A program made the position numbers and the translations under genes. 9,759 nucleotides of DNA from Ruminococcus sp. UBA7477 (lineage in GTDB: Bacteria; Bacillota; Clostridia; Oscillospirales; Ruminococcaceae). The stretch is from positions 14,128-23,886 of the forward strand of contig DLOT01000032.1 in assembly GCA_002479715.1 (NCBI GenBank), read 5' to 3'. The notes beneath the pieces are model-generated. The model was not told the origin of the DNA. It made no database searches and worked only from the letters and a program-made list of their open reading frames with translations. Below, piece by piece: positions 1 to 7,071 of this stretch. How positions within the stretch are numbered: position 1 is the stretch's first letter; the number at the start of each line of letters is the position of its first letter.

Positions 1-834
1 TGCATCGGGGAGCTTGCGGCAGGGCTTACCTACGACGGAAACGTTAGAGCCGCGACAGCTATTATGACCACCGACACGGTAAAGAAAGAGGTCGCGGTTG
101 AATTTAACTGCGGCGGAAAGGTCTGCCGTCTGGGCGGTATGGCCAAGGGCAGCGGTATGATACACCCCAATATGGCGACTACCCTTAATTTTATCACTAC
201 CGACTGCGCTGTATCTTCTGAAATGCTTCAAAAGGCTCTGGACGAGGTAGTAAAGATCACATATAACTGCCTGTCGGTTGACGGAGATCAGTCTACCAAC
301 GATATGGTCGCGCTTATGTCCAACGGCATGGCGGGAAATGAGGAGATCACCGCGCAGGGCGAGGATTTCAATGTTTTCAAAAAGGCTCTTTATATCGTAA
401 TGATGAATATGACAAAAATGCTTGCAAAGGACGGCGAGGGAGCGACCAAGCTGATAACCTGCGTATGTTCCTCTGCACCCGATTTTGATACAGCCATAAT
501 CATTGCAAAAAGCGTTATCCGTTCACCGCTTGTAAAATGTGCAATGTACGGTGCGGATGCAAACTGCGGACGTATAATGTGCGCTATGGGCTATGCCGAA
601 ACTGATTGCGATGTCACCGAGGCTGACGTATATTACATATCAAATGCAGGCAAAATTATGGTTTGCGAAAATGGAATGGGACTTAGCTTTGATGAGGACA
701 AGGCAAAAGAAATTCTCACTGAGGAAGAAATTGAGATTTTTATAGACCTTCACAGAGGAACATCTCAGGCGACTGCGTGGGGCTGTGATATGACCTACGA
801 CTATGTAAAGATCAACGGCGATTACCGCAGTTAA
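1..834 (+). CDS. argJ: Glutamate N-acetyltransferase / ornithine acetyltransferase ArgJ (5' partial)
   Basis: ArgJ moves the acetyl group from N-acetylornithine to glutamate, giving ornithine and N-acetylglutamate; this is the recycling step of cytoplasmic arginine synthesis. The frame is open from base 1, so the start lies upstream; the ATG at 64 is internal, within the conserved stretch AAIMTTDT. The self-cleavage site is visible as KGSGMIHPNMATTL: the Thr codon at 178-180, after Met-Ala, would be the new N-terminal nucleophile of the beta chain. The C-terminus, YDYVKINGDYRS, is the usual ArgJ ending. About 277 residues are present of roughly 400 in the family, so about a third is missing at the N-terminal side. 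The next gene starts 14 nt later, consistent with co-transcription. Whether this ArgJ also uses acetyl-CoA (bifunctional) cannot be told from the sequence. Confidence 0.97.
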   Translation, partial: CIGELAAGLTYDGNVRAATAIMTTDTVKKEVAVEFNCGGKVCRLGGMAKGSGMIHPNMATTLNFITTDCAVSSEMLQKALDEVVKITYNCLSVDGDQSTNDMVALMSNGMAGNEEITAQGEDFNVFKKALYIVMMNMTKMLAKDGEGATKLITCVCSSAPDFDTAIIIAKSVIRSPLVKCAMYGADANCGRIMCAMGYAETDCDVTEADVYYISNAGKIMVCENGMGLSFDEDKAKEILTEEEIEIFIDLHRGTSQATAWGCDMTYDYVKINGDYRS

Positions 835-848
835 TTTGTAGAGATAAA

Positions 849-1289
849 ATGACGATAAGAAATATGACGCCCGAGGACTACGGCAAGGTCTACGAGCTTT
901 GGATAAACACCAAGGGTATGGGACTTAACGATCTTGACGACAGCTGTGAGGGCATTGGCAGATTTCTTGAGAGAAATCCCAAAACCTGTTTTGTAGCCGA
1001 GGAAAAGGACGAGATCGTCGGCGCGATAATGGCGGGCCACGATGGTAGGCGGGGTTACATTTACCACACGGCGGTTGCGAAAGAATGCCGTCGCCGGGGA
1101 ATAGGAACAAGGCTTGTTGAAAATGCGCTGTCTGCGCTTAAGCGAGAGGGGATTAACAAGTGCGCCCTTGTTGTTTTTGAAAGAAACGCGGGTGGAAACG
1201 GATTTTGGGAAAAGATCGGTTTTTCGGAAAGACCGGATCTGGTTTACCGCAACAGGGAAATAGAAAAGCTTATCAGACTCGATACCTGA
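849..1289 (+). CDS. GNAT-family N-acetyltransferase, YpeA-like
   Basis: A 146-residue single-domain GNAT protein, expected to transfer acetyl from acetyl-CoA to an amine. The acetyl-CoA loop (motif A, R/Q-x-x-G-x-G/A) is RRRGIG at residues 81-86. It is preceded by the beta strand YIYHTAV (70-76) and by GHDGRRG (63-69), which resembles the corresponding stretch of E. coli YpeA. Motif B near the C-terminus reads NGFWEKIGF. The substrate is unknown. It lies between argJ and argB with gaps of 14 and 26 nt, so it is probably translated from the arginine operon mRNA. That makes a role as N-acetylglutamate synthase, or as a modifier of an operon product, possible but unproven. The upstream ribosome binding site is weak (GAGA near 841), which suggests coupling to argJ. 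Family call sure; function unsure. Confidence 0.9.
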   Translation: MTIRNMTPEDYGKVYELWINTKGMGLNDLDDSCEGIGRFLERNPKTCFVAEEKDEIVGAIMAGHDGRRGYIYHTAVAKECRRRGIGTRLVENALSALKREGINKCALVVFERNAGGNGFWEKIGFSERPDLVYRNREIEKLIRLDT

Positions 1290-1315
1290 TATCATAAAAT
1301 AAAGGAAGATGAACA

Positions 1316-2173
1316 ATGGACATAAGCAACGGTATAAGAAGTCAAATACTCATTGACGCGCTCCCATATATTCAAAAATACCGCGACAAGGTCGTGGTCG
1401 TAAAGTACGGCGGGAACGCTATGACCAACAACGAGCTTAAAGAAGCCGTCATGAGCGATATCGTTTTGCTGACGGCTGTCGGCATTAAGGTCGTGCTGGT
1501 CCACGGAGGCGGACCCGAGATCAGCGGAATGCTCAAAAGACTCGGTATCGAGAGTAGGTTTATCGGGGGGCTGAGATATACCGACAAGGAAACCATGGAG
1601 GTCGTTGAGATGGTTTTGGCGGGCAAGCTGAACAAGGAGCTTGTTTCGCAGCTTCAGCTTCACGGCGGCAAGGCGCTCGGTATGTGCGGCGTTGACGGTC
1701 AGATGATAATGGCCAAAAAGCTTGAAGGTGAAAATGATCTCGGCTATGTCGGCGAGATAGTCAGCGTTTCGACAAAGCCGATAATCGAAGCACTCAACAG
1801 CGGTTATGTTCCGATCATATCGACAGTTGCTACCAGTGAGGACGGGCAGAGCTATAACATAAACGCCGATACGGCGGCGGCGAGGATAGCCTCCTGTCTG
1901 AGGGCTGAAAACCTTGTTCTGATGACCGATATTGTCGGTCTGTTGCAGAATAAGGACGACCCGACGACGCTTATTCCCACAGTCAATGTCAGCGAGGTTC
2001 CTTACCTTAAAATGCAGGGCATTATAAGCGGTGGAATGATCCCCAAGATAGACTGCTGTGTCGAGGCGGTAAGGCGGGGCGTGAAGAAAACCTGCATTAT
2101 CGACGGAAGGGTCCCGCATTCTATTCTGATCGAACTGTTTTCAAGTGAGGGCATCGGAACTCAATTCGTCTGA
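1316..2173 (+). CDS. argB: Acetylglutamate kinase ArgB
   Basis: ArgB phosphorylates N-acetylglutamate with ATP to give N-acetylglutamyl-5-phosphate. All hallmarks of the amino acid kinase fold are present: KYGGNAM with Lys30, VHGGGPEI (62-69) for substrate and phosphate binding, YNINADTAAA in the middle, GGMIPK late in the protein, and the C-terminal IIDGRVPHSIL followed by GIGTQFV. The 285-residue length is normal. An N-terminal helix (about residues 5-22) precedes the first strand; in known hexameric enzymes such as those of Pseudomonas aeruginosa and Thermotoga maritima this helix goes with feedback inhibition by arginine, so inhibition by arginine is inferred here. The start is supported by AAAGGAAG at 1301-1308. 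The gap to the next gene is 19 nt. Confidence 0.98.
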   Translation: MDISNGIRSQILIDALPYIQKYRDKVVVVKYGGNAMTNNELKEAVMSDIVLLTAVGIKVVLVHGGGPEISGMLKRLGIESRFIGGLRYTDKETMEVVEMVLAGKLNKELVSQLQLHGGKALGMCGVDGQMIMAKKLEGENDLGYVGEIVSVSTKPIIEALNSGYVPIISTVATSEDGQSYNINADTAAARIASCLRAENLVLMTDIVGLLQNKDDPTTLIPTVNVSEVPYLKMQGIISGGMIPKIDCCVEAVRRGVKKTCIIDGRVPHSILIELFSSEGIGTQFV

Positions 2174-2192
2174 TATCAGGCGCGGAGGAAAT

Positions 2193-2696
2193 ATGGATAA
2201 AGTACTTTTCGAGGGCAAGGGTGTATGTTCAAACAAAAGCGAATACTATGAGCTGGTCAAAATGAACAGCCGTCACAAGGAGCGGCGTTTGCGCCCCATA
2301 CTGCTGACCTGTGCGGTCTTGAGCCTTATCTTTTGTTTATACGATATAATCATTGATGAGAGCATAATGGCGCTTATTTCGGCGGGCTTTGCTTTTCTGA
2401 TGTTCTATTCGACGACATTTTCATATCTGCCCGAGGCAATGAAGCTTTATGAAACGGATAAGAATACCGTCCTGAACGTAACTCTGTCATACGTCTTTTA
2501 CGACAACAGGTTTTCGGTAACAAAAAAGGGCAAGGAGAGCTTTTTAAGCTACAGCAAAATAAACGACGTCAGGCAGAGTAGGACAAAGGTATATTTCTTT
2601 ACCGATGACAAGACCTACTTTGTCGATAAGAATAAGCTCGGAGATGCCGGCGCGGAGGATCTGATTAAGCTTCTGAGATCCGAAAAGAAGAAATAA
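2193..2696 (+). CDS. YcxB-like membrane protein of unknown function
   Basis: A 167-residue protein whose role I cannot name. The N-terminal third is polar. Two hydrophobic segments follow, about residues 36-51 (ILLTCAVLSLIFCLYD) and 58-74 (IMALISAGFAFLMFYST). The C-terminal half is a predicted beta-rich domain with VTLSYVFYDNRFSV, SYSKINDVRQS and VYFFTDDKTYFVDK. This layout matches YcxB-like proteins, where a PH-like domain faces the cytoplasm; the assignment is by resemblance only. I chose the ATG at 2193 because GGAGG (2184-2188) lies just upstream; the frame is open further upstream to 2145, but that would overlap the end of argB. Gaps to argB (19 nt) and argD (16 nt) indicate the same operon, yet nothing in the protein suggests an enzyme of arginine synthesis. 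Confidence 0.85.
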   Translation: MDKVLFEGKGVCSNKSEYYELVKMNSRHKERRLRPILLTCAVLSLIFCLYDIIIDESIMALISAGFAFLMFYSTTFSYLPEAMKLYETDKNTVLNVTLSYVFYDNRFSVTKKGKESFLSYSKINDVRQSRTKVYFFTDDKTYFVDKNKLGDAGAEDLIKLLRSEKKK

Positions 2697-2712
2697 ACAA
2701 AAGGGGATTATT

Positions 2713-3876
2713 ATGAAAACGATAGAGAAATTCAATGAACACGTTATGCCTACCTACGGGCGCTTTGATCTTGTTATGGATAGCGGCGAGCATGAGGTCG
2801 CCACCGACGAGAACGGCAAGAAGTATATCGACTTCGGCTCGGGCATAGGATGTAACTGTCTGGGCTTTTGCGATGAAAGCTGGGTCAAGGCGGTCTGCTC
2901 GCAGGTACAAAGACTTCAGCATAACTCAAACTACTACTATACAAAGGTGCAGGCTGATTTTGCCGACAGGCTTTGCACTCAGACCGGCTATTCCAAGCTG
3001 TTTTTCGCAAACAGCGGAGCCGAGGCAAATGAGTGCGCTATTAAGCTTGCCAGAAAGTACAGCTTTGATAAATACGGCAAGGGCCGGCACAATATCATAA
3101 CTCTTGTCAACAGTTTTCACGGAAGAACCATGGGAACCTTGTCTGCAACAGGTCAGGATGTTTTTCACAACTACTTTTTCCCGTTTCTCGAGGGGTTTGT
3201 CAATGTTAAGGCTAACGACTGCGACGATCTCACGGCTAAGCTTGACGATACGGTCTGCGCTGTTATGATAGAGTTCGTTCAGGGCGAAGGAGGAGTTGTC
3301 GCTCTGGAGAAGAGGTTTGTTGATAAGATCTTCGAGGAGTGCAGGAAGCGGGATATTCTTGTTATCGCCGACGAGGTCCAGACAGGTGTAGGAAGGACCG
3401 GAAAGTTTCTCGCCAGCGAGAACTTCGGCGTTCATCCCAATATAACCACCCTTGCCAAGGGCATAGCAGGCGGTTTGCCGATGGGCGCCTGCCTTGCGGA
3501 TGAAAGCTGCTGCGACGTTCTGAACAGAAGCACCCACGGCTCAACCTTTGGCGGAAATCCGATCTGCTGCGCGGGAGGAAATGCCGTTCTCGACAGATTG
3601 CAGAGCGAGGGCTTTATGGAGAGCGTTTGCGAGAAGGCTGAATATATCCGCGGAAAGCTAAGCGAGATGCCTGAGGTCGAGAGCGTTTCGGGTATCGGCA
3701 TGATGATAGGTATCAAGTTTAAAACCCTGAACGCTGCGGAGGTCTGCAAAAAATGCTTTGAAAAGGGACTGCTGGTGCTGACGGCTAAGGATAAGCTGAG
3801 ATTCTTGCCGCCGCTGACCATTTCATACAGTGAGATCGACGACGGACTGAATATTTTAAAAGATATCATCGGATAA
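2713..3876 (+). CDS. argD: Acetylornithine aminotransferase ArgD
   Basis: ArgD is a class III, PLP-dependent aminotransferase that converts N-acetylglutamate semialdehyde plus glutamate to N-acetylornithine. The 387-residue length is typical. Visible family signatures are FANSGAEANECAIKLAR for cofactor phosphate binding, SFHGRTMGTLSATGQ, ADEVQTGVGRTG with Asp220 expected to contact the pyridine nitrogen, the Schiff-base Lys249 in TLAKGIAGGLPMGA, and GSTFGGNPICCAGG. The start ATG follows AAAAGGGGAT (2699-2708). Some class III enzymes act on related substrates such as succinyldiaminopimelate or 4-aminobutyrate, but the position between argB and argF makes acetylornithine the main substrate. Confidence 0.97.
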   Translation: MKTIEKFNEHVMPTYGRFDLVMDSGEHEVATDENGKKYIDFGSGIGCNCLGFCDESWVKAVCSQVQRLQHNSNYYYTKVQADFADRLCTQTGYSKLFFANSGAEANECAIKLARKYSFDKYGKGRHNIITLVNSFHGRTMGTLSATGQDVFHNYFFPFLEGFVNVKANDCDDLTAKLDDTVCAVMIEFVQGEGGVVALEKRFVDKIFEECRKRDILVIADEVQTGVGRTGKFLASENFGVHPNITTLAKGIAGGLPMGACLADESCCDVLNRSTHGSTFGGNPICCAGGNAVLDRLQSEGFMESVCEKAEYIRGKLSEMPEVESVSGIGMMIGIKFKTLNAAEVCKKCFEKGLLVLTAKDKLRFLPPLTISYSEIDDGLNILKDIIG

Positions 3877-3912
3877 ATTTATAATACTATATAACATCAG
3901 GAGGAAACAACT

Positions 3913-4821
3913 ATGAAACACTTGCTGAAGCTGCTTGATCTTTCTTCGGAGGAGATAATGGACATTCTCAATCTCGCCGACCAGCTCAAGTATGAAACGA
4001 AAAACGGTATAGAGCATAAGGTGCTTGCCGGAAAAACCTTGGGAATGATTTTTCAGAAGTCCTCTACCCGTACCCGTGTTTCTTTTGAAACGGGTATGTA
4101 TCAGCTTGGCGGACAGGCGCTGTTTCTTTCAAACCGCGATCTTCAGATCGGCAGGGGAGAGCCTGTGCAGGATACCGCCCGCGTTCTTTCGCGCTATCTC
4201 GACGGCATTATGATAAGGACCTTTGAGCAGAAGGAGGTCGAGGATCTGGCTGAATATGGCAGTATTCCGATCATCAACGGCTTGACGGACTTTTGTCACC
4301 CCTGCCAGGTGCTTGCCGATCTGATGACAATACGCGAGCATAAGGGTACTCTTGAGGGATTAAAGCTCTGCTTTATCGGCGACGGAAACAATATGGCAAA
4401 CTCGCTTATTGTAGGCTGCCTGAAGGTTGGTATGCGTGTTGCCATAGCCTGCCCCAAGGGATATGAACCGGATGATGTGATCCTTGACTTTGCAAAAGCT
4501 TACGGAGATAAGTTCATGTTGACAGACAGCCCTATCGAAGCCGCACAGGATGCAGATGTTTTATACACCGACGTCTGGGCTTCAATGGGAGAGGAGTCCG
4601 AGGCTGAGGAGCGCAAGAAGGTCTTTGCGGGCTTTCAGATCAACGATGCCGTTTGCAACGCCGCAAATGAGGGTGCTATGGTTCAGCACTGTCTGCCCGC
4701 CCACCGTGAGGAGGAGATCACGGCTAAGGTCTTTGAAGCCCACGCCGACGAGATATTTGACGAGGCTGAAAACAGATTGCACGCTCAAAAAGCAGTTATG
4801 GTGCGCCTAATGGCAGACTGA
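3913..4821 (+). CDS. argF: Ornithine carbamoyltransferase ArgF
   Basis: ArgF joins ornithine and carbamoyl phosphate to give citrulline. The carbamoyl phosphate loop STRTR is at residues 51-55, HPCQ at 129-132, the ornithine-side motif DVWASMG starts at Asp220, and the catalytic Cys260 sits in HCLPAHR (259-265). The length, 302 residues, is within the normal range. A strong ribosome binding site, AGGAGG (3899-3904), lies 8 nt before the ATG, after a 36-nt spacer from argD, the longest gap in this operon. It appears to be the last arginine gene here: argG, argH and carAB are not in the window. No convincing terminator follows; only a 6-bp AT-rich hairpin (4827-4845) without a T run. An anabolic enzyme is inferred from context; a catabolic ArcB would be expected next to arcA/arcC. 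Confidence 0.97.
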   Translation: MKHLLKLLDLSSEEIMDILNLADQLKYETKNGIEHKVLAGKTLGMIFQKSSTRTRVSFETGMYQLGGQALFLSNRDLQIGRGEPVQDTARVLSRYLDGIMIRTFEQKEVEDLAEYGSIPIINGLTDFCHPCQVLADLMTIREHKGTLEGLKLCFIGDGNNMANSLIVGCLKVGMRVAIACPKGYEPDDVILDFAKAYGDKFMLTDSPIEAAQDADVLYTDVWASMGEESEAEERKKVFAGFQINDAVCNAANEGAMVQHCLPAHREEEITAKVFEAHADEIFDEAENRLHAQKAVMVRLMAD

Positions 4822-4854
4822 TCCCGGAAATTATAAAAAAATTTCAAAAAGGTA

Positions 4855-4883
4855 TTGATTTTTTGAGAAAAGTATGCTATTAT
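4855..4883 (+). promoter_or_regulatory. Extended -10 promoter for the NfeD-SPFH unit
   Basis: The -35 box is TTGATT (4855-4860), followed by a 17-nt spacer and TATTAT (4878-4883) as the -10 box. TGC directly before the -10 supplies the extended -10 element. Transcription would start near 4890, inside the inverted repeat that begins at 4884. It is the only good promoter in the 128-nt gap after argF. Confidence 0.75.
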
Positions 4884-4914
4884 GTACTTGTGTAAATTAG
4901 ATTTACACAAGTAC
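4884..4914. promoter_or_regulatory. Perfect 14+14 bp inverted repeat, likely operator
   Basis: The left arm GTACTTGTGTAAAT (4884-4897) and right arm ATTTACACAAGTAC (4901-4914) are exact reverse complements separated by TAG. The repeat begins at the base after the -10 box and covers the predicted start site, the classic place for a repressor operator. I cannot name the regulator. The alternative is an RNA hairpin in the leader. It is a poor intrinsic terminator for argF, because the next T run (4923-4927) is eight bases beyond the stem. Confidence 0.7.
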
Positions 4915-4949
4915 AGCGTCTATTTTTGGGGAAAGGAGTAACCTAACAG

Positions 4950-5381
4950 ATGTTGGAGTATATTATAGGATGGGCTGCAGCGTTTGTGTTTTTCCTGGTG
5001 GTCGAAGCTTTAACGTTTCAGCTGGTATCGGTATGGTTGGCGCTCGGTTCGCTGGCTTCGCTTGTCGTGACCGTTGTGTTCGACGACGTTCCTCTTTGGC
5101 TTCAGTTGCTGATATTCCTCGTTGTTTCAGTGGTTTCGCTTATAGCGACAAGACCGGTGGTCAAAAAGCTTGTCAAGGAGAAGCCTGAAACGAATGCACA
5201 GCTCGATGTCGGCCAGACGGTCATAGTGACCGAAACGGTCAACAATGAGCTTTCACAGGGAAGGGCAAAGCTTAACGGTGCATATTGGGCTGCTGTGTCG
5301 GTTGACAACAGCATTATCGAAGAAGGCTCGACTGCCAATGTCGTTAAGATCGACGGCTCGAAGCTGATAATCAAAAAGTAG
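4950..5381 (+). CDS. NfeD-like membrane protein with C-terminal OB fold
   Basis: A 143-residue short-form NfeD protein. Three hydrophobic segments lie at about residues 4-18, 25-44 and 49-66, followed by the basic RPVVKKLVK and a soluble C-terminal domain (about 83-143) with the NfeD pattern DVGQTVIVTE, GAYWAAVS, IEEGSTANVVKIDG. In NfeD proteins this domain is a five-stranded OB barrel thought to help its SPFH partner assemble in the membrane. That partner follows 31 nt downstream, as in E. coli, where the NfeD protein YbbK neighbours QmcA. The protease domain of long NfeD proteins is absent, which is normal for this form. GGAG (4935-4938) is 11 nt before the ATG, a somewhat long spacing; no better in-frame start is visible. 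Confidence 0.92.
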   Translation: MLEYIIGWAAAFVFFLVVEALTFQLVSVWLALGSLASLVVTVVFDDVPLWLQLLIFLVVSVVSLIATRPVVKKLVKEKPETNAQLDVGQTVIVTETVNNELSQGRAKLNGAYWAAVSVDNSIIEEGSTANVVKIDGSKLIIKK

Positions 5382-5412
5382 AATCATAATTAAAACTTGG
5401 AGGTTGTTTTTT

Positions 5413-6387
5413 ATGGGACCCGGCGGATATATTCTTATTATTATTGCGATCATCGCAGTTGTGTATCTTATTACAAGAATTAAAATTGTTCCTCAGGCAT
5501 ATGTTTATATCATTGAACGACTCGGTACATTTCATGCGGCAAGCGGCACAGGTCTGATCTTCCTGTTCCCGTTTATCGACAGGATCGCTCAGAAGGTTTC
5601 GATAAAGGAGCGTGTTGTTGATTTCAGACCGCAGTCTGTTATTACAAAGGATAACGTTTCGATGCAGATCGACACTGTCGTATTCTTCCAGGTCACAAAC
5701 GCCAAGCAGTATACCTACGGCGTTGAAAGACCTATCTCTGCAATCGAAAATCTGACAGCTACCACCCTTCGTAATATCGTAGGTGACCTTGACCTTGAAG
5801 CGACTCTTACATCAAGAGATATCATCAACACGAGGATCACGGCTATACTTGACGAAGCGACCGACCGTTGGGGCATAAAGGTCCAGCGTGTAGAGCTTAA
5901 AAACATTATCCCTCCGAGAGAAATTCAGGACGCTATGGAGAAACAGATGAAGGCGGACCGTGAAAGACGTGAAAAGGTCATTCAGGCAGAGGCAGAGAAA
6001 AAATCGCAGATACTTGTCGCCGAGGGTGAAAAGGAGTCTAAGATTTTGAGAGCCGAGGCTGACAAGCAGGCGGCTATCCTTAAGGCCGAAGCCGAAAAGC
6101 AGGCGCTTATCCTCAATGCCGACGCTATTCGTGAAAAGAAGATGCGTGAGGCGGAAGGTGAGGCTCAGGCTATCCAGATGGTTCAGCAGGCGATCGCAGA
6201 CTCTATAGTCAAGCTGAATGCTGCAAATCCTAACGAGCAAGTTCTGACGCTCAAGAGCCTTGAGGCATTCCAGAAGGCTGCCGACGGCAAGGCTACAAAG
6301 ATCATCATTCCGAGCGAGATCCAAGGCATTGCAGGCCTTGCAGCCGGAATAACAAGCATCGTTAAAAGCGACGCAGCCGGTAAGTAA
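5413..6387 (+). CDS. SPFH/stomatin-like membrane protein (QmcA-type)
   Basis: A 324-residue SPFH (stomatin/prohibitin/flotillin/HflK-C) protein, expected to build large membrane-bound oligomers linked to membrane organisation and protein quality control. One membrane segment lies at residues 5-20 (YILIIIAIIAVVYLIT). The SPFH domain runs from about 25 to 180 with VPQAYVYIIERLGTF, GLIFLFPFID, TKDNVSMQIDTVVFFQV and IIPPREIQDAMEKQMKADRERR. A charged coiled coil follows, with six 11-residue repeats (192-257), then a short C-terminal part. I chose ATG 5413 because GGAGG (5399-5403) is 9 nt upstream; the TTG at 5404 touches that site and is too close. It forms a unit with the NfeD-like gene and is closed by the terminator at 6403. 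Confidence 0.94.
   Translation: MGPGGYILIIIAIIAVVYLITRIKIVPQAYVYIIERLGTFHAASGTGLIFLFPFIDRIAQKVSIKERVVDFRPQSVITKDNVSMQIDTVVFFQVTNAKQYTYGVERPISAIENLTATTLRNIVGDLDLEATLTSRDIINTRITAILDEATDRWGIKVQRVELKNIIPPREIQDAMEKQMKADRERREKVIQAEAEKKSQILVAEGEKESKILRAEADKQAAILKAEAEKQALILNADAIREKKMREAEGEAQAIQMVQQAIADSIVKLNAANPNEQVLTLKSLEAFQKAADGKATKIIIPSEIQGIAGLAAGITSIVKSDAAGK
5986..6183 (+). repeat. Six tandem 11-residue coiled-coil repeats within the SPFH gene
   Basis: Residues 192-257 fall into six consecutive 11-residue units: AEAEKKSQILV, AEGEKESKILR, AEADKQAAILK, AEAEKQALILN, ADAIREKKMRE and AEGEAQAIQMV. The period shows at the protein level (33 nt per unit); the DNA has diverged. Such hendecads fit the long, nearly straight helices of SPFH cages. 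Confidence 0.85.
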
Positions 6388-6402
6388 GCGATAAAAATTT
6401 AC

Positions 6403-6447
6403 AGCCCGAAAGTGGTTTGAAAGAGCCGCCTTCGGGCTTGTTTTTTT
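6403..6447 (+). terminator. Rho-independent terminator after the SPFH gene
   Basis: An 8-bp stem, AGCCCGAA (6403-6410) with TTCGGGCT (6431-6438), is followed by TG and seven T residues (6441-6447). The 20-nt interior can form a second small hairpin with a GAAA loop. It lies 15 nt after the stop codon and ends the NfeD-SPFH unit. Confidence 0.92.
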
Positions 6448-6514
6448 GTATATACTATCCGTATAATGGGTATCTTCAATATAACATACGGCGTGCCGCG
6501 GCGAGAGGTTTTTG

Positions 6515-6543
6515 TTGACATTCCCTTATGTACAGTTTATAAT
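6515..6543 (+). promoter_or_regulatory. Perfect consensus vegetative promoter for the GtrA cassette
   Basis: TTGACA (6515-6520), a 17-nt spacer and TATAAT (6538-6543) match the sigma-70/sigma-A consensus at every position. The predicted start is near 6550, about 34 nt before the ATG at 6584. It excludes the upstream TTG at 6512 as the start of the following gene. No inverted repeat overlaps it, so strong and possibly constitutive expression is inferred. Confidence 0.9.
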
Positions 6544-6583
6544 AAAAGCAGATGAATATATTGATTTGCAAAGGAGAAAGGCA

Positions 6584-7069
6584 ATGCAGCAGAAAAAAGA
6601 TATTTTTGACAGGATAATGGATCTGCCTGTTTTCCGCACTTTTGAAAAGCCGTATAAAAAGCATAAGGAGGTTCTGCTGTATCTCTTTTTCGGCGTTCTG
6701 ACAACAGCGGTCAGCTTTTTGACCGCCGGGCTTTCAAAGGCGGTGCTGGAGTCGGCTGGCGTCGGAGCAGACGGGGTTTCACTGGCAAGCACCTGCTTTT
6801 CGTGGGTCTGCGCTGTGACCTTCGCTTATGTTACAAACCGGATATGGGTATTCAGCTCGGAGGCAAGGGGCGCTAAAGCTATCCTGAACGAGGCGGCGGG
6901 CTTCTATGGAGGCAGACTCTTTACTTTGCTTGTCGAAACGGTAATGATGTGGGTCGGATATTCTCGGTTGGATTTCAATTATTGGATCACCAAGATCGTT
7001 GCAAATGTCGTTGTGCTGATCCTCAACTATGTTATCAGCAAGCTGTTTGTTTTCAGAAAGGAGAAATAA
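6584..7069 (+). CDS. GtrA-like four-helix membrane protein
   Basis: A 161-residue protein of the GtrA family: small membrane proteins with four helices, several of which are linked to moving lipid-linked sugars across the membrane for cell-surface polysaccharide synthesis. Family signs are LLYLFFGVLTTAVSF in helix 1 (about 30-50), FAYVTNRIWVFSS at the end of helix 2, a third helix near 105-125, and NYVISKLFVFRKEK closing helix 4. AAGGAG (6571-6576) is 7 nt before ATG 6584, which together with the promoter fixes the start. It is the first gene of a four-gene unit and its stop is 2 nt before the next start. No glycosyltransferase is adjacent, so the carried molecule cannot be named. Confidence 0.9.
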   Translation: MQQKKDIFDRIMDLPVFRTFEKPYKKHKEVLLYLFFGVLTTAVSFLTAGLSKAVLESAGVGADGVSLASTCFSWVCAVTFAYVTNRIWVFSSEARGAKAILNEAAGFYGGRLFTLLVETVMMWVGYSRLDFNYWITKIVANVVVLILNYVISKLFVFRKEK

Positions 7070-7071
7070 CT

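Noticed and set aside
831..1316. A 161-codon minus-strand frame opposite the GNAT gene
   Set aside because: The forward GNAT has clear motifs; the reverse frame has none and would overlap the operon completely.
1292..2119. A 275-codon open frame on the minus strand opposite argB
   Set aside because: It mirrors argB almost entirely, has no ribosome binding site or known family features, and argB is certain. It is a by-product of codon bias.
4827..4845. A terminator right after argF
   Set aside because: The stem GAAATT/AATTTC is only six AT-rich pairs and is followed by A residues, not T residues.
5404..5412. TTG 5404 as the start of the SPFH gene
   Set aside because: It directly abuts GGAGG (5399-5403), leaving no spacing; ATG 5413 has 9 nt.
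5812..6324. A 170-codon minus-strand frame with Leu/Phe-rich stretches opposite the SPFH gene
   Set aside because: It is the complement of the charged coiled-coil repeats, which read as hydrophobic residues on the other strand.
6512..6583. A longer GtrA-like protein starting at TTG 6512
   Set aside because: That start lies within the promoter, upstream of the predicted transcription start, and has no ribosome binding site; ATG 6584 has one.
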